Shown: positions 7,486 to 17,210, counted from the first letter of the stretch. The stretch: DNA of 17,210 bases from Pseudomonadota bacterium (GCA_021780935.1 JAJXXT010000092.1:1-17210), one strand, 5' to 3'. Numbers and translations are program-made. The notes: a model not told the origin generated them from the sequence alone.

Positions 7486-8496
7486 ATGCGCCGCCGCGAC
7501 GCCTTGCTGCTTGCCGGGTCTTCCCTGGCCACGCTGGCCATGCCCGCCGTCGCCCGCGCGGCGCTGCCGCGCGTGGTGTTCGGCACCGACTGGCTGGCGG
7601 AGGCGGAACAGGGCGGGTTCTACCAGGCGCAGGCCCGGGGTTTCTATCGCCGCCACGGGATCGAGGTGGCGATCCGCATGGGCGGCCCGTCGATGAACGT
7701 GCTGCAGAACGTCGCCGCGGGTTTGGTCGATTTCCAGCTCTATCCGAGCAGCTTCGGCGCGCTCGACCTCGGCGCGCGCGGCGTGCCGGTCGCCGCCATC
7801 GCCGCCTATTTCCAGAAGGACCCGCAATGCCTGATCGCCCATCCCGGCGAGGGGCGCGACACGCTGGCGCAGATGAAGGGCAAGCCGATCATGGTCTCGG
7901 CGGCGGGTCGCGCGGGGTTCTGGCGCTTCCTCAAGGCGCGCTTCGGCTTCACCGACACCCAGCTGCGTCCGTATAATTTCTCGCTCGCGCCGTTCCTCGC
8001 CGACCCCAAGGCGGTGGTGCAGGGCTTCGTCACCTCCGAGGCCTACGAGGTCGAGCGCATCACCCACCAGAAGCCGGTGGTGATCCTGCTCGCCGATCTC
8101 GGCTACGCCTCCTACGGCAACCTGGTGCTGGCGCGCCGGGAGACGATCGCGCACAAGCGGGCGCTGGCGCAGGCCTTCGTCGAAGCCAGCACCGAGGGCT
8201 GGTACGATTACCTCTACGGGGACCCGGGACCGGGCAACCGGCTGATCCGCGAGGCCAACCCGGACATGCAGCCGGCGGCGATGGCGGGGGCGCACCGGCT
8301 GATGCAGCAATACGGGCTGGTCGATTCCGGCGACAGCATCAAGCTCGGCATCGGCGCGATGACCGATGCGCGCTGGCGCGATTTCTTCCGCGCCAATGTC
8401 ACGGCCGGGGTCTATGCGAAGACGCTCGACTACCGGCGCGCCTATACGCTCGACTTCGTCGACCGCGGCTACGGGCTCGACATGCGGGCGAAATGA
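7486..8496 (+). CDS. NMT1/THI5-like ABC importer substrate-binding protein
   Basis: A 336-residue exported solute-binding protein of the NMT1/THI5 (nitrate, sulfonate, pyrimidine) superfamily. Evidence is the N-terminal pattern FGTDWLAEAEQGGFYQAQARGFYRRHGIEV and the following GGPSMNVLQNVAAGLVDFQL, which match the usual first lobe. The leader MRRRDALLLAGSSLATLAMP has an arginine run and ends VARA at about 25, so Tat or Sec export is plausible. ATG 7486 follows GGGAGAG by about 7 bases. The THI5-type cysteine motif (CCCFC) of pyrimidine synthases and ThiY-type proteins is absent, and there is no TPP riboswitch upstream, so thiamine-precursor uptake is not well supported. It is the first gene of an importer set; its stop overlaps the ATPase start. 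The substrate is unknown. Confidence 0.83.
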   Translation: MRRRDALLLAGSSLATLAMPAVARAALPRVVFGTDWLAEAEQGGFYQAQARGFYRRHGIEVAIRMGGPSMNVLQNVAAGLVDFQLYPSSFGALDLGARGVPVAAIAAYFQKDPQCLIAHPGEGRDTLAQMKGKPIMVSAAGRAGFWRFLKARFGFTDTQLRPYNFSLAPFLADPKAVVQGFVTSEAYEVERITHQKPVVILLADLGYASYGNLVLARRETIAHKRALAQAFVEASTEGWYDYLYGDPGPGNRLIREANPDMQPAAMAGAHRLMQQYGLVDSGDSIKLGIGAMTDARWRDFFRANVTAGVYAKTLDYRRAYTLDFVDRGYGLDMRAK

Positions 8497-9275
8497 CCGC
8501 GGCGGGCGCCGCGGCGCTGGTGCGTCTCGAAGGCGTCGGGAAACGTTTTGATAACGGCACGGTTGCGCTGGCCGGGCTCGACCTCGCCCTGCACCGGGGC
8601 GAGTTCCTGTCCATCCTCGGCCCCTCGGGCTGCGGCAAGACCACGGCGCTGCGGCTGATCGCGGGGCTGGCGCAGCCGAGCGCGGGGCGGGTCGCGTGGG
8701 CGGCGTCGCCGGCGCAAGGCGGCGCGCGCGAGGCGCTGGGCTTCGTGTTCCAGGAGCCGACGCTGCTGCCGTGGCGGACCGCGCGCGGCAACGTGGCGCT
8801 GCCGCTGATCCTCGCGGGAGCCGGACGCGCCGAGGCGCGGGCCCGCGCGCAAGCAGCCCTCGCCTCGGTCGGGCTCGAGAGCGCATGCGGGATGTTTTCG
8901 CGCCAGCTTTCGGGGGGCATGCGGATGCGCGTCTCCATCGCGCGCGCGCTGGTCACCCGCCCGGCGCTGCTGCTGATGGACGAGCCGTTCGCGGCACTCG
9001 ACGAAATCACGCGCGAGCGGCTCAACGCGGATCTGTTGCGACTGTGGCACGAGCGGGCGCTCAGCGTCGCCTTCGTCACCCACTCCGTCTATGAAAGCGT
9101 GTTCCTGTCCAGCCGCGTCGTGGTGATGGCGCGCGGCCCGGGGCGGGTGGCGGCGGAGATCGCGGTTCCAGCACCCTACCCACGCACGGAATCGTTCCGG
9201 ACCAGCAGCGTCTATGCCCAGACGTGCCAGCGCGTCTCCGCCGCGCTGCGCCGCGCCATGGGAGAAGGCGCGTGA
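8493..9275 (+). CDS. ABC importer ATPase, nitrate/taurine/pyrimidine (SsuB/TauB/ThiZ) type
   Basis: A 260-residue cytoplasmic ATPase that drives the adjoining importer. Motifs: Walker A GPSGCGKTT (43-51), Q-loop FQEPTLLPW (Gln 87), signature LSGGM (139-143), Walker B LLLMDEP (159-165), D-loop AALD and H-loop His 197 in THS. The FQEPTLLPW stretch and the LSGGM signature variant are characteristic of the nitrate/sulfonate/taurine ATPase subfamily, which agrees with the NMT1/THI5-like binding protein just upstream. The ATG overlaps the stop of that gene (ATGA, 8493-8496), and its own TGA overlaps the GTG of the permease, so the three genes are translationally coupled. Confidence 0.9.
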   Translation: MTAAGAAALVRLEGVGKRFDNGTVALAGLDLALHRGEFLSILGPSGCGKTTALRLIAGLAQPSAGRVAWAASPAQGGAREALGFVFQEPTLLPWRTARGNVALPLILAGAGRAEARARAQAALASVGLESACGMFSRQLSGGMRMRVSIARALVTRPALLLMDEPFAALDEITRERLNADLLRLWHERALSVAFVTHSVYESVFLSSRVVVMARGPGRVAAEIAVPAPYPRTESFRTSSVYAQTCQRVSAALRRAMGEGA

Positions 9276-10057
9276 AGGCGGCGCTGCGCCTGGCCGGCGC
9301 ACCGGCGATCCTCGGCCTCGCCGTGCTGCTGCTGTGGCAGGCGGCGGTGCGGGTCCTGCGCGTGCCGGACTACATCCTGCCGGGCCCGGCGGCGATCCTG
9401 GCGGCGCTGTGGCGCGACGGGGGCACGCTGTTCGCCTCGCTGCTGGTGACCCTCGCCATCGCGCTCGCCGCCCTGGCCGCGGCCATCATCGGCGGCGCCG
9501 GGCTGGCGATCCTGTTCGCGCAGTCGAAATGGCTCGAGCGCGCGCTGTTTCCCTATGCGGTGATCCTGCAGGTGACGCCGATCATCGCCATCGCGCCGCT
9601 GATCCTGATCTATGTGCCGAGCACCGAGGCGGCCCTGCTGATCTGCGCCACCATCGTCGCGTTCTTCCCGGTGCTGGTCGGAACCACGACCGGGCTCAAC
9701 GCGGCCGACCACAACATGCTGGACCTGATGGCGCTGTACCGGGCGCGGCGCTGGCAGGTGCTGTGGTATCTGCGCCTGCCCGCCGCCCTGCCCCATTTCC
9801 TTGCCGGCGTGCGCATCGCCGGCGGCCTGGCGCTGATCGGCGCGGTGGTGGCGGAGTTCGCGGCCGGCACCGCGGCGGGCGGCTCGGGGCTTGCCTGGCG
9901 CATCCTGGAGAGCAGCTACCGGCTGGATCTGCCGCGCATGTACGCGGCGCTGTTCCTGCTCTCGTTCGCCGGCGTGCTGATCTTCGCGCTGCTCAGCCTG
10001 GCCTCGTGGCTGCTGCTGCACCGCTGGCACGACAGCGCGGCACGGCGCGAGCCCTGA
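9272..10057 (+). CDS. ABC importer permease, nitrate/taurine/pyrimidine (SsuC/TauC) type
   Basis: A 261-residue inner-membrane permease of the BPD_transp_1 family. Hydrophobic segments are visible at the N-terminus (PAILGLAVLLLWQ), in ALAALAAAIIGGAGLAILFA, VILQVTPIIAIAPLILIYV, and near the C-terminus (LFLLSFAGVLIFALLSLASW). The cytoplasmic EAA-type loop is represented by LYRARRWQVLWYLRLPAALPHFLAGVR-like sequence at about 150-180, with the conserved LP. The best start is GTG at 9272, which overlaps the ATPase TGA (GTGA) and has GGAG 7 bases upstream. An earlier ATG in the frame at 9224 would overlap the ATPase by 50 bases and extend the protein with a basic, non-membrane stretch. Length is normal for the family. 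The stop is only 16 bases from the end of a convergent regulator gene. Confidence 0.88.
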   Translation: MKAALRLAGAPAILGLAVLLLWQAAVRVLRVPDYILPGPAAILAALWRDGGTLFASLLVTLAIALAALAAAIIGGAGLAILFAQSKWLERALFPYAVILQVTPIIAIAPLILIYVPSTEAALLICATIVAFFPVLVGTTTGLNAADHNMLDLMALYRARRWQVLWYLRLPAALPHFLAGVRIAGGLALIGAVVAEFAAGTAAGGSGLAWRILESSYRLDLPRMYAALFLLSFAGVLIFALLSLASWLLLHRWHDSAARREP

Positions 10058-10073
10058 GCAGGCGCCGCCGGCG

Positions 10074-10844
10074 TCAGTCCGCGGCGGAGACGCGTGGCGC
10101 CGGCGGGCGGACGCGCCCCTCGTCCTCGGCGATGGCGAGGAACCGCTCCTCGTCGACGACACGGATGAGATGCGGGTTCGGGCTGGCGATGATCTGGGCG
10201 CGCCGCAGTCGCGCGAAGACCCGGCTCACCGTCTCCGGGGTGAGGCCGAGATACTCGGCGATGTCGGCGCGCGACATCGGCAGCTCGATGAGCGAACCCA
10301 GGCCCGCCTCGGGCGCCTGCATCTGGCGCATCAGCCCGAGAAAGCGGAGGACGCGGATCTCGGCGCGCACGATGCCGAGGGTGAGCACGTGAAGCTGGGC
10401 GCCGCGCAGCTCATGGCAGGCCTTGAGGAGGAACTGGTGATCGAGCTCGCGGTCGTGCTTGAGCAGGCGCTCGAGCGCGCGCAGCGGCATCCGGTAGAGC
10501 ACGGCGCCGGAAACCGCCTGGACCGTGCTGACGTAGCGCCCGTCCTCGGCGAGGCCGACGATGTCCTGGGGAAAGAAGAAGCCGAGGATGGCGCGCGTCC
10601 CGTCCGGCCGCTGCAGCACGCTTTTCAGCACGCCGCCGGCGATGTCGTAGATGGCGTTGGCTTCGGCGCCCTGGCGGAACAGGATGTCGCCGCGCTCGAT
10701 GCGCACCAGCGAGGCGATCGATGCGAGGCGATCGCGCTCCTGCGGCGTCAGCAGATCCCGCCGCGCGCCATCACCATCGGGCCGGGCCAGAAACGGCCGG
10801 GCGGCGATGGCGAGGCGGGACGAGGCGGCACGAGAGCCCGGCAT
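10074..10844 (-). CDS. Crp/Fnr-family transcription regulator without Fe-S cysteines
   Basis: A 256-residue regulator with an N-terminal cyclic-nucleotide-binding-like beta-roll (from about LVRIERGDILFRQGAEANAIYDIAGG) and a C-terminal winged helix-turn-helix (MSRADIAEYLGLTPETVSRVFARLRRAQII). The recognition helix has the ETVSR pattern (Glu, Ser, Arg in FNR spacing), so binding to TTGA-type half-sites is expected. Unlike the FNR at 11399 it has no N-terminal cysteine cluster; the only visible cysteine is in KACHEL. It therefore probably senses something other than oxygen through a 4Fe-4S cluster, as FixK, Dnr and NnrR types do. ATG 10844 was chosen over a TTG one codon upstream, with GAAAGG ahead. 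The gene follows the phasin-like gene by 46 bases in the same direction, so the two may be co-transcribed. Confidence 0.82.
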   Translation of the reverse strand: MPGSRAASSRLAIAARPFLARPDGDGARRDLLTPQERDRLASIASLVRIERGDILFRQGAEANAIYDIAGGVLKSVLQRPDGTRAILGFFFPQDIVGLAEDGRYVSTVQAVSGAVLYRMPLRALERLLKHDRELDHQFLLKACHELRGAQLHVLTLGIVRAEIRVLRFLGLMRQMQAPEAGLGSLIELPMSRADIAEYLGLTPETVSRVFARLRRAQIIASPNPHLIRVVDEERFLAIAEDEGRVRPPAPRVSAAD

Positions 10845-10890
10845 CAACGTGCCTTTCCGCTGGCGCCGCGCCGGGCCGGCGGCCTACGCC

Positions 10891-11286
10891 TCAGTGCGTC
10901 GATGGCGGTTTGCGCGCCGCGCCATTGGGTGGCGCCGCGGCCGCCGGCGGCACCGGCATGCCCGCCAGCATCGTGTCCGCCGCCTCCAGCAGATCGTGGC
11001 GGAGGTCGTCGGTGATCGAGCGCCAGGTGCGGAACCACGTCTCCGCCGCCAGGTTGGCGCGGCGCATCTGTTCCTGCCCGTCCTCAGGGCCCGCGGGCAG
11101 GTGCATCCCTGCCGCCGCCGTCATGCAGTCCGACATCGCCTCGCGCGCCAGCTCCGCCTGCCGCGTCGCCGCGCGCACCAGCGCCTTCACCGTCAGCTCC
11201 TGCGCGGCGCCAAAGGCTGCGAAACCACGCTGGGCCGCTTCCAGGGTGTCCGTTCCGGCACCCGCCACCGAGGTCTTGGTCGCCAT
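10891..11286 (-). CDS. Small phasin-like protein
   Basis: A 131-residue protein, predicted largely helical and Ala-rich (AAQRGFAAFGAAQELTVKALV, then LAAETWFRTWRSITDDLRHDLLEAAD) with a Pro/Ala-rich end (PVPPAAAAPPNGAARKP). Pattern and length resemble phasins, the proteins that coat polyhydroxyalkanoate granules and limit their size. The match is by amphipathic-helix character and memory of family look, not by a strict motif, so a generic helical protein remains possible. No PHA synthase or depolymerase is in the window. ATG 11286 has GGGGAGCAGG ahead. A perfect FNR-type box lies about 63 bases upstream of its start, shared with the divergent fnr gene, which suggests oxygen-linked expression. 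Confidence 0.5.
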   Translation of the reverse strand: MATKTSVAGAGTDTLEAAQRGFAAFGAAQELTVKALVRAATRQAELAREAMSDCMTAAAGMHLPAGPEDGQEQMRRANLAAETWFRTWRSITDDLRHDLLEAADTMLAGMPVPPAAAAPPNGAARKPPSTH

Positions 11287-11342
11287 GGTCCTGCTCCCCG
11301 AAATGGATTTTGAGGCTGGATCACGGGCGCGACCGGCGCGCC

Positions 11343-11356
11343 TTGATTCCGATCAA
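11343..11356. promoter_or_regulatory. Perfect FNR-type box between phasin-like gene and fnr
   Basis: TTGAT (11343-11347), TCCG, ATCAA (11352-11356) is a perfect symmetric match to the FNR/ANR/FnrL consensus TTGAT-N4-ATCAA. Its centre is about 49 bases before the fnr start codon and 63 before the phasin start. A possible -10 box CATGCT lies at 11381-11386, 24 bases past the box. The site could give autoregulation of fnr and control of the phasin-like gene (and perhaps the regulator behind it). Confidence 0.8.
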
Positions 11357-11398
11357 GAGGCTAGCAGGATTTGCCCACGGCATGCTAAAGAAGTGTCC

Positions 11399-12121
11399 AT
11401 GTCAGTGGTGACTCCGGTTGTCCCGCGGATCGTAGCGGGGCGGATCGCTCATTGTGAGCGCTGTGGCGTCCGTGCACGCAGCGTCTGCGCGAGCCTTCCG
11501 GAAAACGACCTCGAGCGTCTCGCCTCCATCGCCGTGATCCGCCAGTGCGGGCCGGGCGAGGTGATCATGATGGAAGGCGAGCCGGCGGGCGCCTACCACA
11601 ACATCACCTCGGGCTTCGTGCGCCTGCACAAATCGCTGCCGGACGGGCGCGAGCAGGTGACTGGATTCGCGCGGCCGGGCGATTTTCTCGGCCTCGCCGC
11701 GGAGGACAATTACGGCGTCACCGCGACCGCGATCGGCGCGGTGCAGCTCTGCCGCTTTCCCCGCGACCGGTTCCGCAAGCTGATGCATGCCCTGCCCTCG
11801 CTGGAGGACCGCCTGCTCGAGGTGGCCAGCCACGAGCTCGTGATCGCGCAGGAACGCATGCTGCTGCTCGGCCGCAAGACCGCGCGCGAGCGGGTGGCGA
11901 GCTTCCTCCTCGACCTTGCCCCGCCATGCGGGGAAACCGGCATGATCCTGCTGCCGATGACACGCTCGGACATCGCCGACTATCTCGGGCTGACGATCGA
12001 GACGGTCAGCCGCACACTTTCCGCCTTCCGCCGCGAGCAGCGCATCGACATCAAGGTGGCGAACCAGGTGCAGCTGCTCGACCGCAACGGCCTGCGGCGC
12101 ATCGCTCAGGCGAGAGCCTGA
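11399..12121 (+). CDS. fnrL: FNR-type oxygen-sensing transcription regulator (four-cysteine)
   Basis: A 240-residue Crp/Fnr regulator with all parts needed for a 4Fe-4S oxygen sensor. Cysteines 19, 22 and 30 have the Cys-x2-Cys-x7-Cys spacing of alphaproteobacterial FnrL/FixK-like proteins, and Cys 118 (VQLCRFP) stands where E. coli FNR has Cys 122. The beta-roll domain is followed by a helix-turn-helix TRSDIADYLGLTIETVSRTLSAF with the Glu-Ser-Arg recognition pattern for TTGAT half-sites. In family members the cluster holds the protein in a DNA-binding dimer under low oxygen and is lost on exposure to air. ATG 11399 fits the domain start; no strong ribosome site is seen (AAAGAAG is 7 bases upstream). 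An FNR box lies in its own upstream region. Its target sites visible here are 11343-11356 and 13149-13162. Confidence 0.9.
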   Translation: MSVVTPVVPRIVAGRIAHCERCGVRARSVCASLPENDLERLASIAVIRQCGPGEVIMMEGEPAGAYHNITSGFVRLHKSLPDGREQVTGFARPGDFLGLAAEDNYGVTATAIGAVQLCRFPRDRFRKLMHALPSLEDRLLEVASHELVIAQERMLLLGRKTARERVASFLLDLAPPCGETGMILLPMTRSDIADYLGLTIETVSRTLSAFRREQRIDIKVANQVQLLDRNGLRRIAQARA

Positions 12122-12363
12122 CGCCAAAGCCGGCCGGCGCGGCCCGGCCGACAGCAGCAGAAAACCGGCGGCGTCCCCGAGCGCGGGCGCAAGCGGCGCG
12201 GACGTCAAAAGATGTGGGCGTCAAAACCGGAGCGCCGATATCGGGCGGCATGGCCGAGCGGGCGGCCCTGGAGCCCTGTGCGCCTGTTTCAGGCTGTGGT
12301 TCCCGGCACAGCCGCGGCTGCCGGCCAGGTCAGGGCGGGGGTCAGGCCAGGGCGGGGGTCAGG
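12122..12363. terminator. Convergent gap with hairpins between fnr and CBS-BON gene
   Basis: Ten bases after the fnr stop, CGGCCGG (12131-12137) pairs with CCGGCCG (12144-12150) over 7 bp, a plausible 3' hairpin without a T-run. Further on are GCCTG-TTT-CAGGC near 12287-12299, enclosed by CTGTGC and GCACAG, and a self-complementary CAGCCGCGGCTG around 12309-12320. No open reading frame worth calling and no tRNA was found. The right end merges into the 17-bp tandem repeats described separately. The gap probably ends transcription from both sides. Confidence 0.4.
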
Positions 12364-12376
12364 TCAGGGCAGGACG
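12326..12376. repeat. 17-bp tandem repeat spanning the CBS-BON stop codon
   Basis: Units 12326-12342 (CAGGTCAGGGCGGGGGT) and 12343-12359 differ at one base; a third, degraded unit runs 12360-12376 and contains the stop codon of the CBS-BON gene (12364-12366). Expansion by slippage at the gene end is likely. Confidence 0.85.
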
Positions 12377-13083
12377 CGGCCGTCCGCGCCGACGCTCATG
12401 CCCGATGAGGGATCGACCCAGACGAGCTGATCCTGCACCCGCTTGACGCCGGCCACGTTCTCGACCGCGACCAGGATGGCGCGCCGCTCCTCGTCGCTGA
12501 ACACCACGCCGTCGATCGTCGCCACCCCATCCTTGACGTCGACGCGGATGCCGCCGCGCGGCGCCCAGGCCTGGGAGCCAAGCTCGGCCAGGATGGCGGT
12601 GCGGATCGCGGCGTCGCCCTCGAGCGTGGCGGGCGGCGCCTTCAGCACCTCGCCGAGAACCCGGATGAGGTCGGCGCGGCTGACCATGCCGACGAGCATG
12701 CCGTCGGTCACCACCGGGACGCGGCGGATGCGCCGGCGGCGCATCAGCGCCACCACCTCGCTCAGGTCCTCGTCCGGCCCCACCGTCACCACGTCCGGGG
12801 TCATGATCTCCTCGACCTTGCGGGCGTGGGTGCGGACATAGTCGGAGGCGACGGAACCGGCGAGAAACAGGGTCTTGAGGAAGCCCGGGGTCTCGCCCTG
12901 GGTGCCGGTCTCGACGCGACGCAGCAGATCGCCCTCGGTGATCATGCCGATGAGGCGGCCGGCACGATCGACCACCGGCAGGCCGCTGATGCGCCGCTCC
13001 GCCATGACGCCGGTCACGGCGGCCAGGTCCGTCTGCGGACCCACCGTGACCACCGGCGCGGTCATCACATCGCGTACCTTCAT
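12364..13083 (-). CDS. CBS-CBS-BON domain protein
   Basis: A 239-residue soluble protein with two CBS domains (about 3-57 and 91-145; VRDVMTAPVVTVGP and VEEIMTPDVVTVGP begin each) and a C-terminal BON domain (about 158-225, including GGIRVDVKDGVATIDGVV). CBS pairs bind adenine nucleotides as energy or redox sensors; BON domains are found in stress proteins and bind phospholipid or other ligands. No catalytic domain is present, so a sensory or stress role is inferred. ATG 13083 is preceded by GAGGAGGGG; an in-frame upstream start at 13125 would add 14 residues with no better site. A near-perfect FNR-type box sits 66 bases upstream, and a CATGTT -10-like box lies 22 bases past it, the spacing expected for activation at -41.5. 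The gene is in the same direction as ilvC but probably has its own promoter. Confidence 0.85.
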   Translation of the reverse strand: MKVRDVMTAPVVTVGPQTDLAAVTGVMAERRISGLPVVDRAGRLIGMITEGDLLRRVETGTQGETPGFLKTLFLAGSVASDYVRTHARKVEEIMTPDVVTVGPDEDLSEVVALMRRRRIRRVPVVTDGMLVGMVSRADLIRVLGEVLKAPPATLEGDAAIRTAILAELGSQAWAPRGGIRVDVKDGVATIDGVVFSDEERRAILVAVENVAGVKRVQDQLVWVDPSSGMSVGADGRVLP

Positions 13084-13120
13084 CAACCCCTCCTCAACGG
13101 CTACGCCCGAACGCCCGCTC

Positions 13121-13126
13121 AACATG
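13121..13126 (-). promoter_or_regulatory. Possible -10 box of the CBS-BON gene
   Basis: CATGTT on the minus strand keeps the important second A and last T of a sigma-70 -10 hexamer. It lies 22 bases downstream of the FNR box at 13149-13162, which places the box centre at about -41.5 from the expected transcription start near 13114. This is the standard class II activation geometry. No -35 hexamer is needed in such promoters. Confidence 0.45.
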
Positions 13127-13138
13127 GGGCAGGCGGGC

Positions 13139-13174
13139 GCCCGGCGCTTTGACCAAGATCAAGTCGCGCCGGGC
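13139..13174 (-). terminator. 9-bp inverted repeat enclosing the FNR box after ilvC
   Basis: GCCCGGCGC (13139-13147) and GCGCCGGGC (13166-13174) are perfect reverse complements separated by 18 bases. The FNR box lies inside the 18 bases. The repeat begins 10 bases after the ilvC stop, so on the minus strand it may form the end-of-operon hairpin, though no T-run follows. As DNA it also flanks the FNR site almost symmetrically. Confidence 0.45.
13149..13162 (-). promoter_or_regulatory. Near-perfect FNR-type box upstream of the CBS-BON gene
   Basis: TTGAC (13149-13153), CAAG, ATCAA (13158-13162) on the plus strand, which reads TTGAT-CTTG-GTCAA on the gene strand. It matches TTGAT-N4-ATCAA with one change in one half-site, a pattern common among FNR/FixK sites. 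It is placed correctly relative to a -10-like box and the CBS-BON start codon. Confidence 0.72.
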
Positions 13175-13183
13175 ACCATGGAG

Positions 13184-14759
<1,576 letters not shown>

Positions 14760-14788
14760 GGGGCGGGGCCTCGGGGGGTCGTGCGTCA

Positions 14789-14813
14789 GAAACTGGGCGT
14801 CAAGAACTGGGCG

Positions 14814-14816
<3 letters not shown>
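14789..14816. repeat. 14-bp tandem duplication at the ilvB stop codon
   Basis: Bases 14789-14802 and 14803-14816 are near-identical 14-mers (AACTGGGCGTCA core), and the GCGTCA end recurs again at 14783-14788. The copy at 14803-14816 includes the ilvB TGA (14814-14816), so the TGACGC string occurs three times in 34 bases on the coding strand. Confidence 0.85.
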
Positions 14817-16622
<1,806 letters not shown>

Positions 16623-16654
16623 GGTCGTGGCTTAGTCTCCCGTGTTGCAGCGCG

Positions 16655-16670
16655 TCAACCCGGGGGTTGA
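16655..16670. other. Inverted repeat overlapping the miaA stop codon
   Basis: TCAACCC and GGGTTGA pair over 7 bp with 2 bases between. The repeat includes the miaA TGA and lies in the 32-base gap before ilvB. It could be a small operator or attenuating hairpin at the head of the ilv genes. A 7-bp palindrome in this GC-rich DNA can also be chance. Confidence 0.35.
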
Positions 16671-17210
16671 ATAAACGCCAAGATTCTCTCCGATTCTTCG
16701 GACGAAAATTGCGCAAGCGATGCGATGCGCGCATGGATCGTATGCATACGCGCGTCCCCGACCAGGCGCTGGTGGCGAAACCAGGTGGCCTGGCGGCGGG
16801 TATAGCGCTGCGTGTTGGCCTCGGCGCGGGCGCGCGCCTCGGCCAGGGGCAGGCGCCCGGCGAGATGGGCGAGCAGCTCCGGCACACCATGCGCGCGCAG
16901 CGCCGGCAGCGCCGGGTCGAGGCCCAGCAGCGGGCGCACCTCGTCGAGCGCGCCGGCCGCGAGCATGGCGCCGAAGCGTTGCCCGATCGCGGCGCGCAGC
17001 TCCGCGCGCGGCGGGTCGAGCAGGATCAGGCGGAACGACCAGGGCGCGGGCGTCGCCGGCCGTGCCTGCCAGGTGGCGAGACCGGTGCCGGTGCCGCGCC
17101 AGACCTCCCAGGCGCGGGCGAGGCGCTGGCTGTCGGTCGGACGCAGGCGCGCCGCGGTGTCGGGATCGACCTCGGCGAGGGCCGCGTGCAGGGCCGCGGG
17201 GCCGCGCTCG
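16655..17210 (-). CDS. miaA: tRNA dimethylallyltransferase, C-terminal part (5' end outside window)
   Basis: The open frame reaches the right edge; 184 residues plus the stop (16655-16657) are visible. Recognisable MiaA segments are VDPDTAARLRPTDSQRLARAWEVWRGTG (the substrate-contacting region after the core), FRLILLDPPRAELRAAIGQRF and the terminal TQRYTRRQATWFRHQ, which matches the family's KRQxTWFR motif. MiaA adds the dimethylallyl group to adenosine 37 of tRNAs that read UNN codons. The N-terminal P-loop half is outside the window. ilvB begins 32 bases after the stop, suggesting co-transcription. A TCAACCC-GG-GGGTTGA inverted repeat (16655-16670) overlaps the stop codon; it has no T-run and is a weak terminator candidate. 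Confidence 0.92.
   Translation of the reverse strand, partial: ERGPAALHAALAEVDPDTAARLRPTDSQRLARAWEVWRGTGTGLATWQARPATPAPWSFRLILLDPPRAELRAAIGQRFGAMLAAGALDEVRPLLGLDPALPALRAHGVPELLAHLAGRLPLAEARARAEANTQRYTRRQATWFRHQRLVGDARMHTIHARIASLAQFSSEESERILAFIQPPG

Noticed and set aside
12236..12325. Possible tRNA (a GGCCGAGCGGG string like a D-arm, then GGTTCCCGG)
   Set aside because: No acceptor stem pairs, there is no GTTCGA-type T-loop and the anticodon stem is missing. It is better described as GC-rich hairpins.
16623..16654. Leader-peptide attenuator for the ilv operon
   Set aside because: Only 32 bases separate miaA and ilvB. There is no short reading frame rich in Leu, Val or Ile codons and no terminator with a T-run.

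Overview
The window is very GC-rich, has no mobile-element genes, and looks like a chromosomal segment of an alphaproteobacterium. An acetic-acid-bacterium relative (Acetobacteraceae, Rhodospirillales) is my best guess. The basis is the gene families and their order (a miaA-ilvB-ilvN-ilvC run, an FnrL-type regulator with a Cys-x2-Cys-x7-Cys cluster, a single-domain FrcA-type sugar ATPase). This is inference from memory of the families; no database search was possible.

Layout, left to right. (1) 3-533 (+): C-terminal tail of a protein that is probably ribonuclease E. (2) 534-794: a convergent junction with a strong hairpin and the first copy of an unusual palindromic repeat element. (3) 795-4276: a divergent pair, an exported AcpA/phospholipase C-type phosphoesterase (-) and a benzoate/2-aminobenzoate-type CoA ligase (+). 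(4) 4274-4410: a second, same-orientation copy of the repeat element, so the pair is bracketed by direct repeats. (5) 4430-7340 (-): a three-gene sugar importer of the FrcBCA/ribose type. (6) 7486-10057 (+): a divergent three-gene importer of the NMT1/THI5 (nitrate/taurine/pyrimidine) type. Each importer is tightly packed, with overlapping or almost touching genes and GTG starts for both permeases.

(7) 10074-13083: a regulatory and stress block. It holds a Crp/Fnr regulator without Fe-S cysteines (-), a small phasin-like protein (-), a four-cysteine FNR (+), and a CBS-CBS-BON protein (-). A perfect TTGAT-N4-ATCAA box lies between phasin and fnr, and a near-perfect one lies upstream of the CBS-BON gene, so this block is probably a small oxygen-responsive regulon. 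(8) 13184-17210 (-): miaA (partial), ilvB, ilvN and ilvC, an apparent operon for the common steps of branched-chain amino acid synthesis plus a tRNA-modifying enzyme.

The least expected signals are non-coding. They are the two related palindromic elements at gene 3' ends, a series of short perfect or near-perfect tandem duplications (14-21 bp) at or just after stop codons, and an FNR box placed in the loop of a 9-bp perfect inverted repeat between ilvC and the CBS-BON gene. No CRISPR array, rRNA, tRNA, transposase or phage gene was seen.
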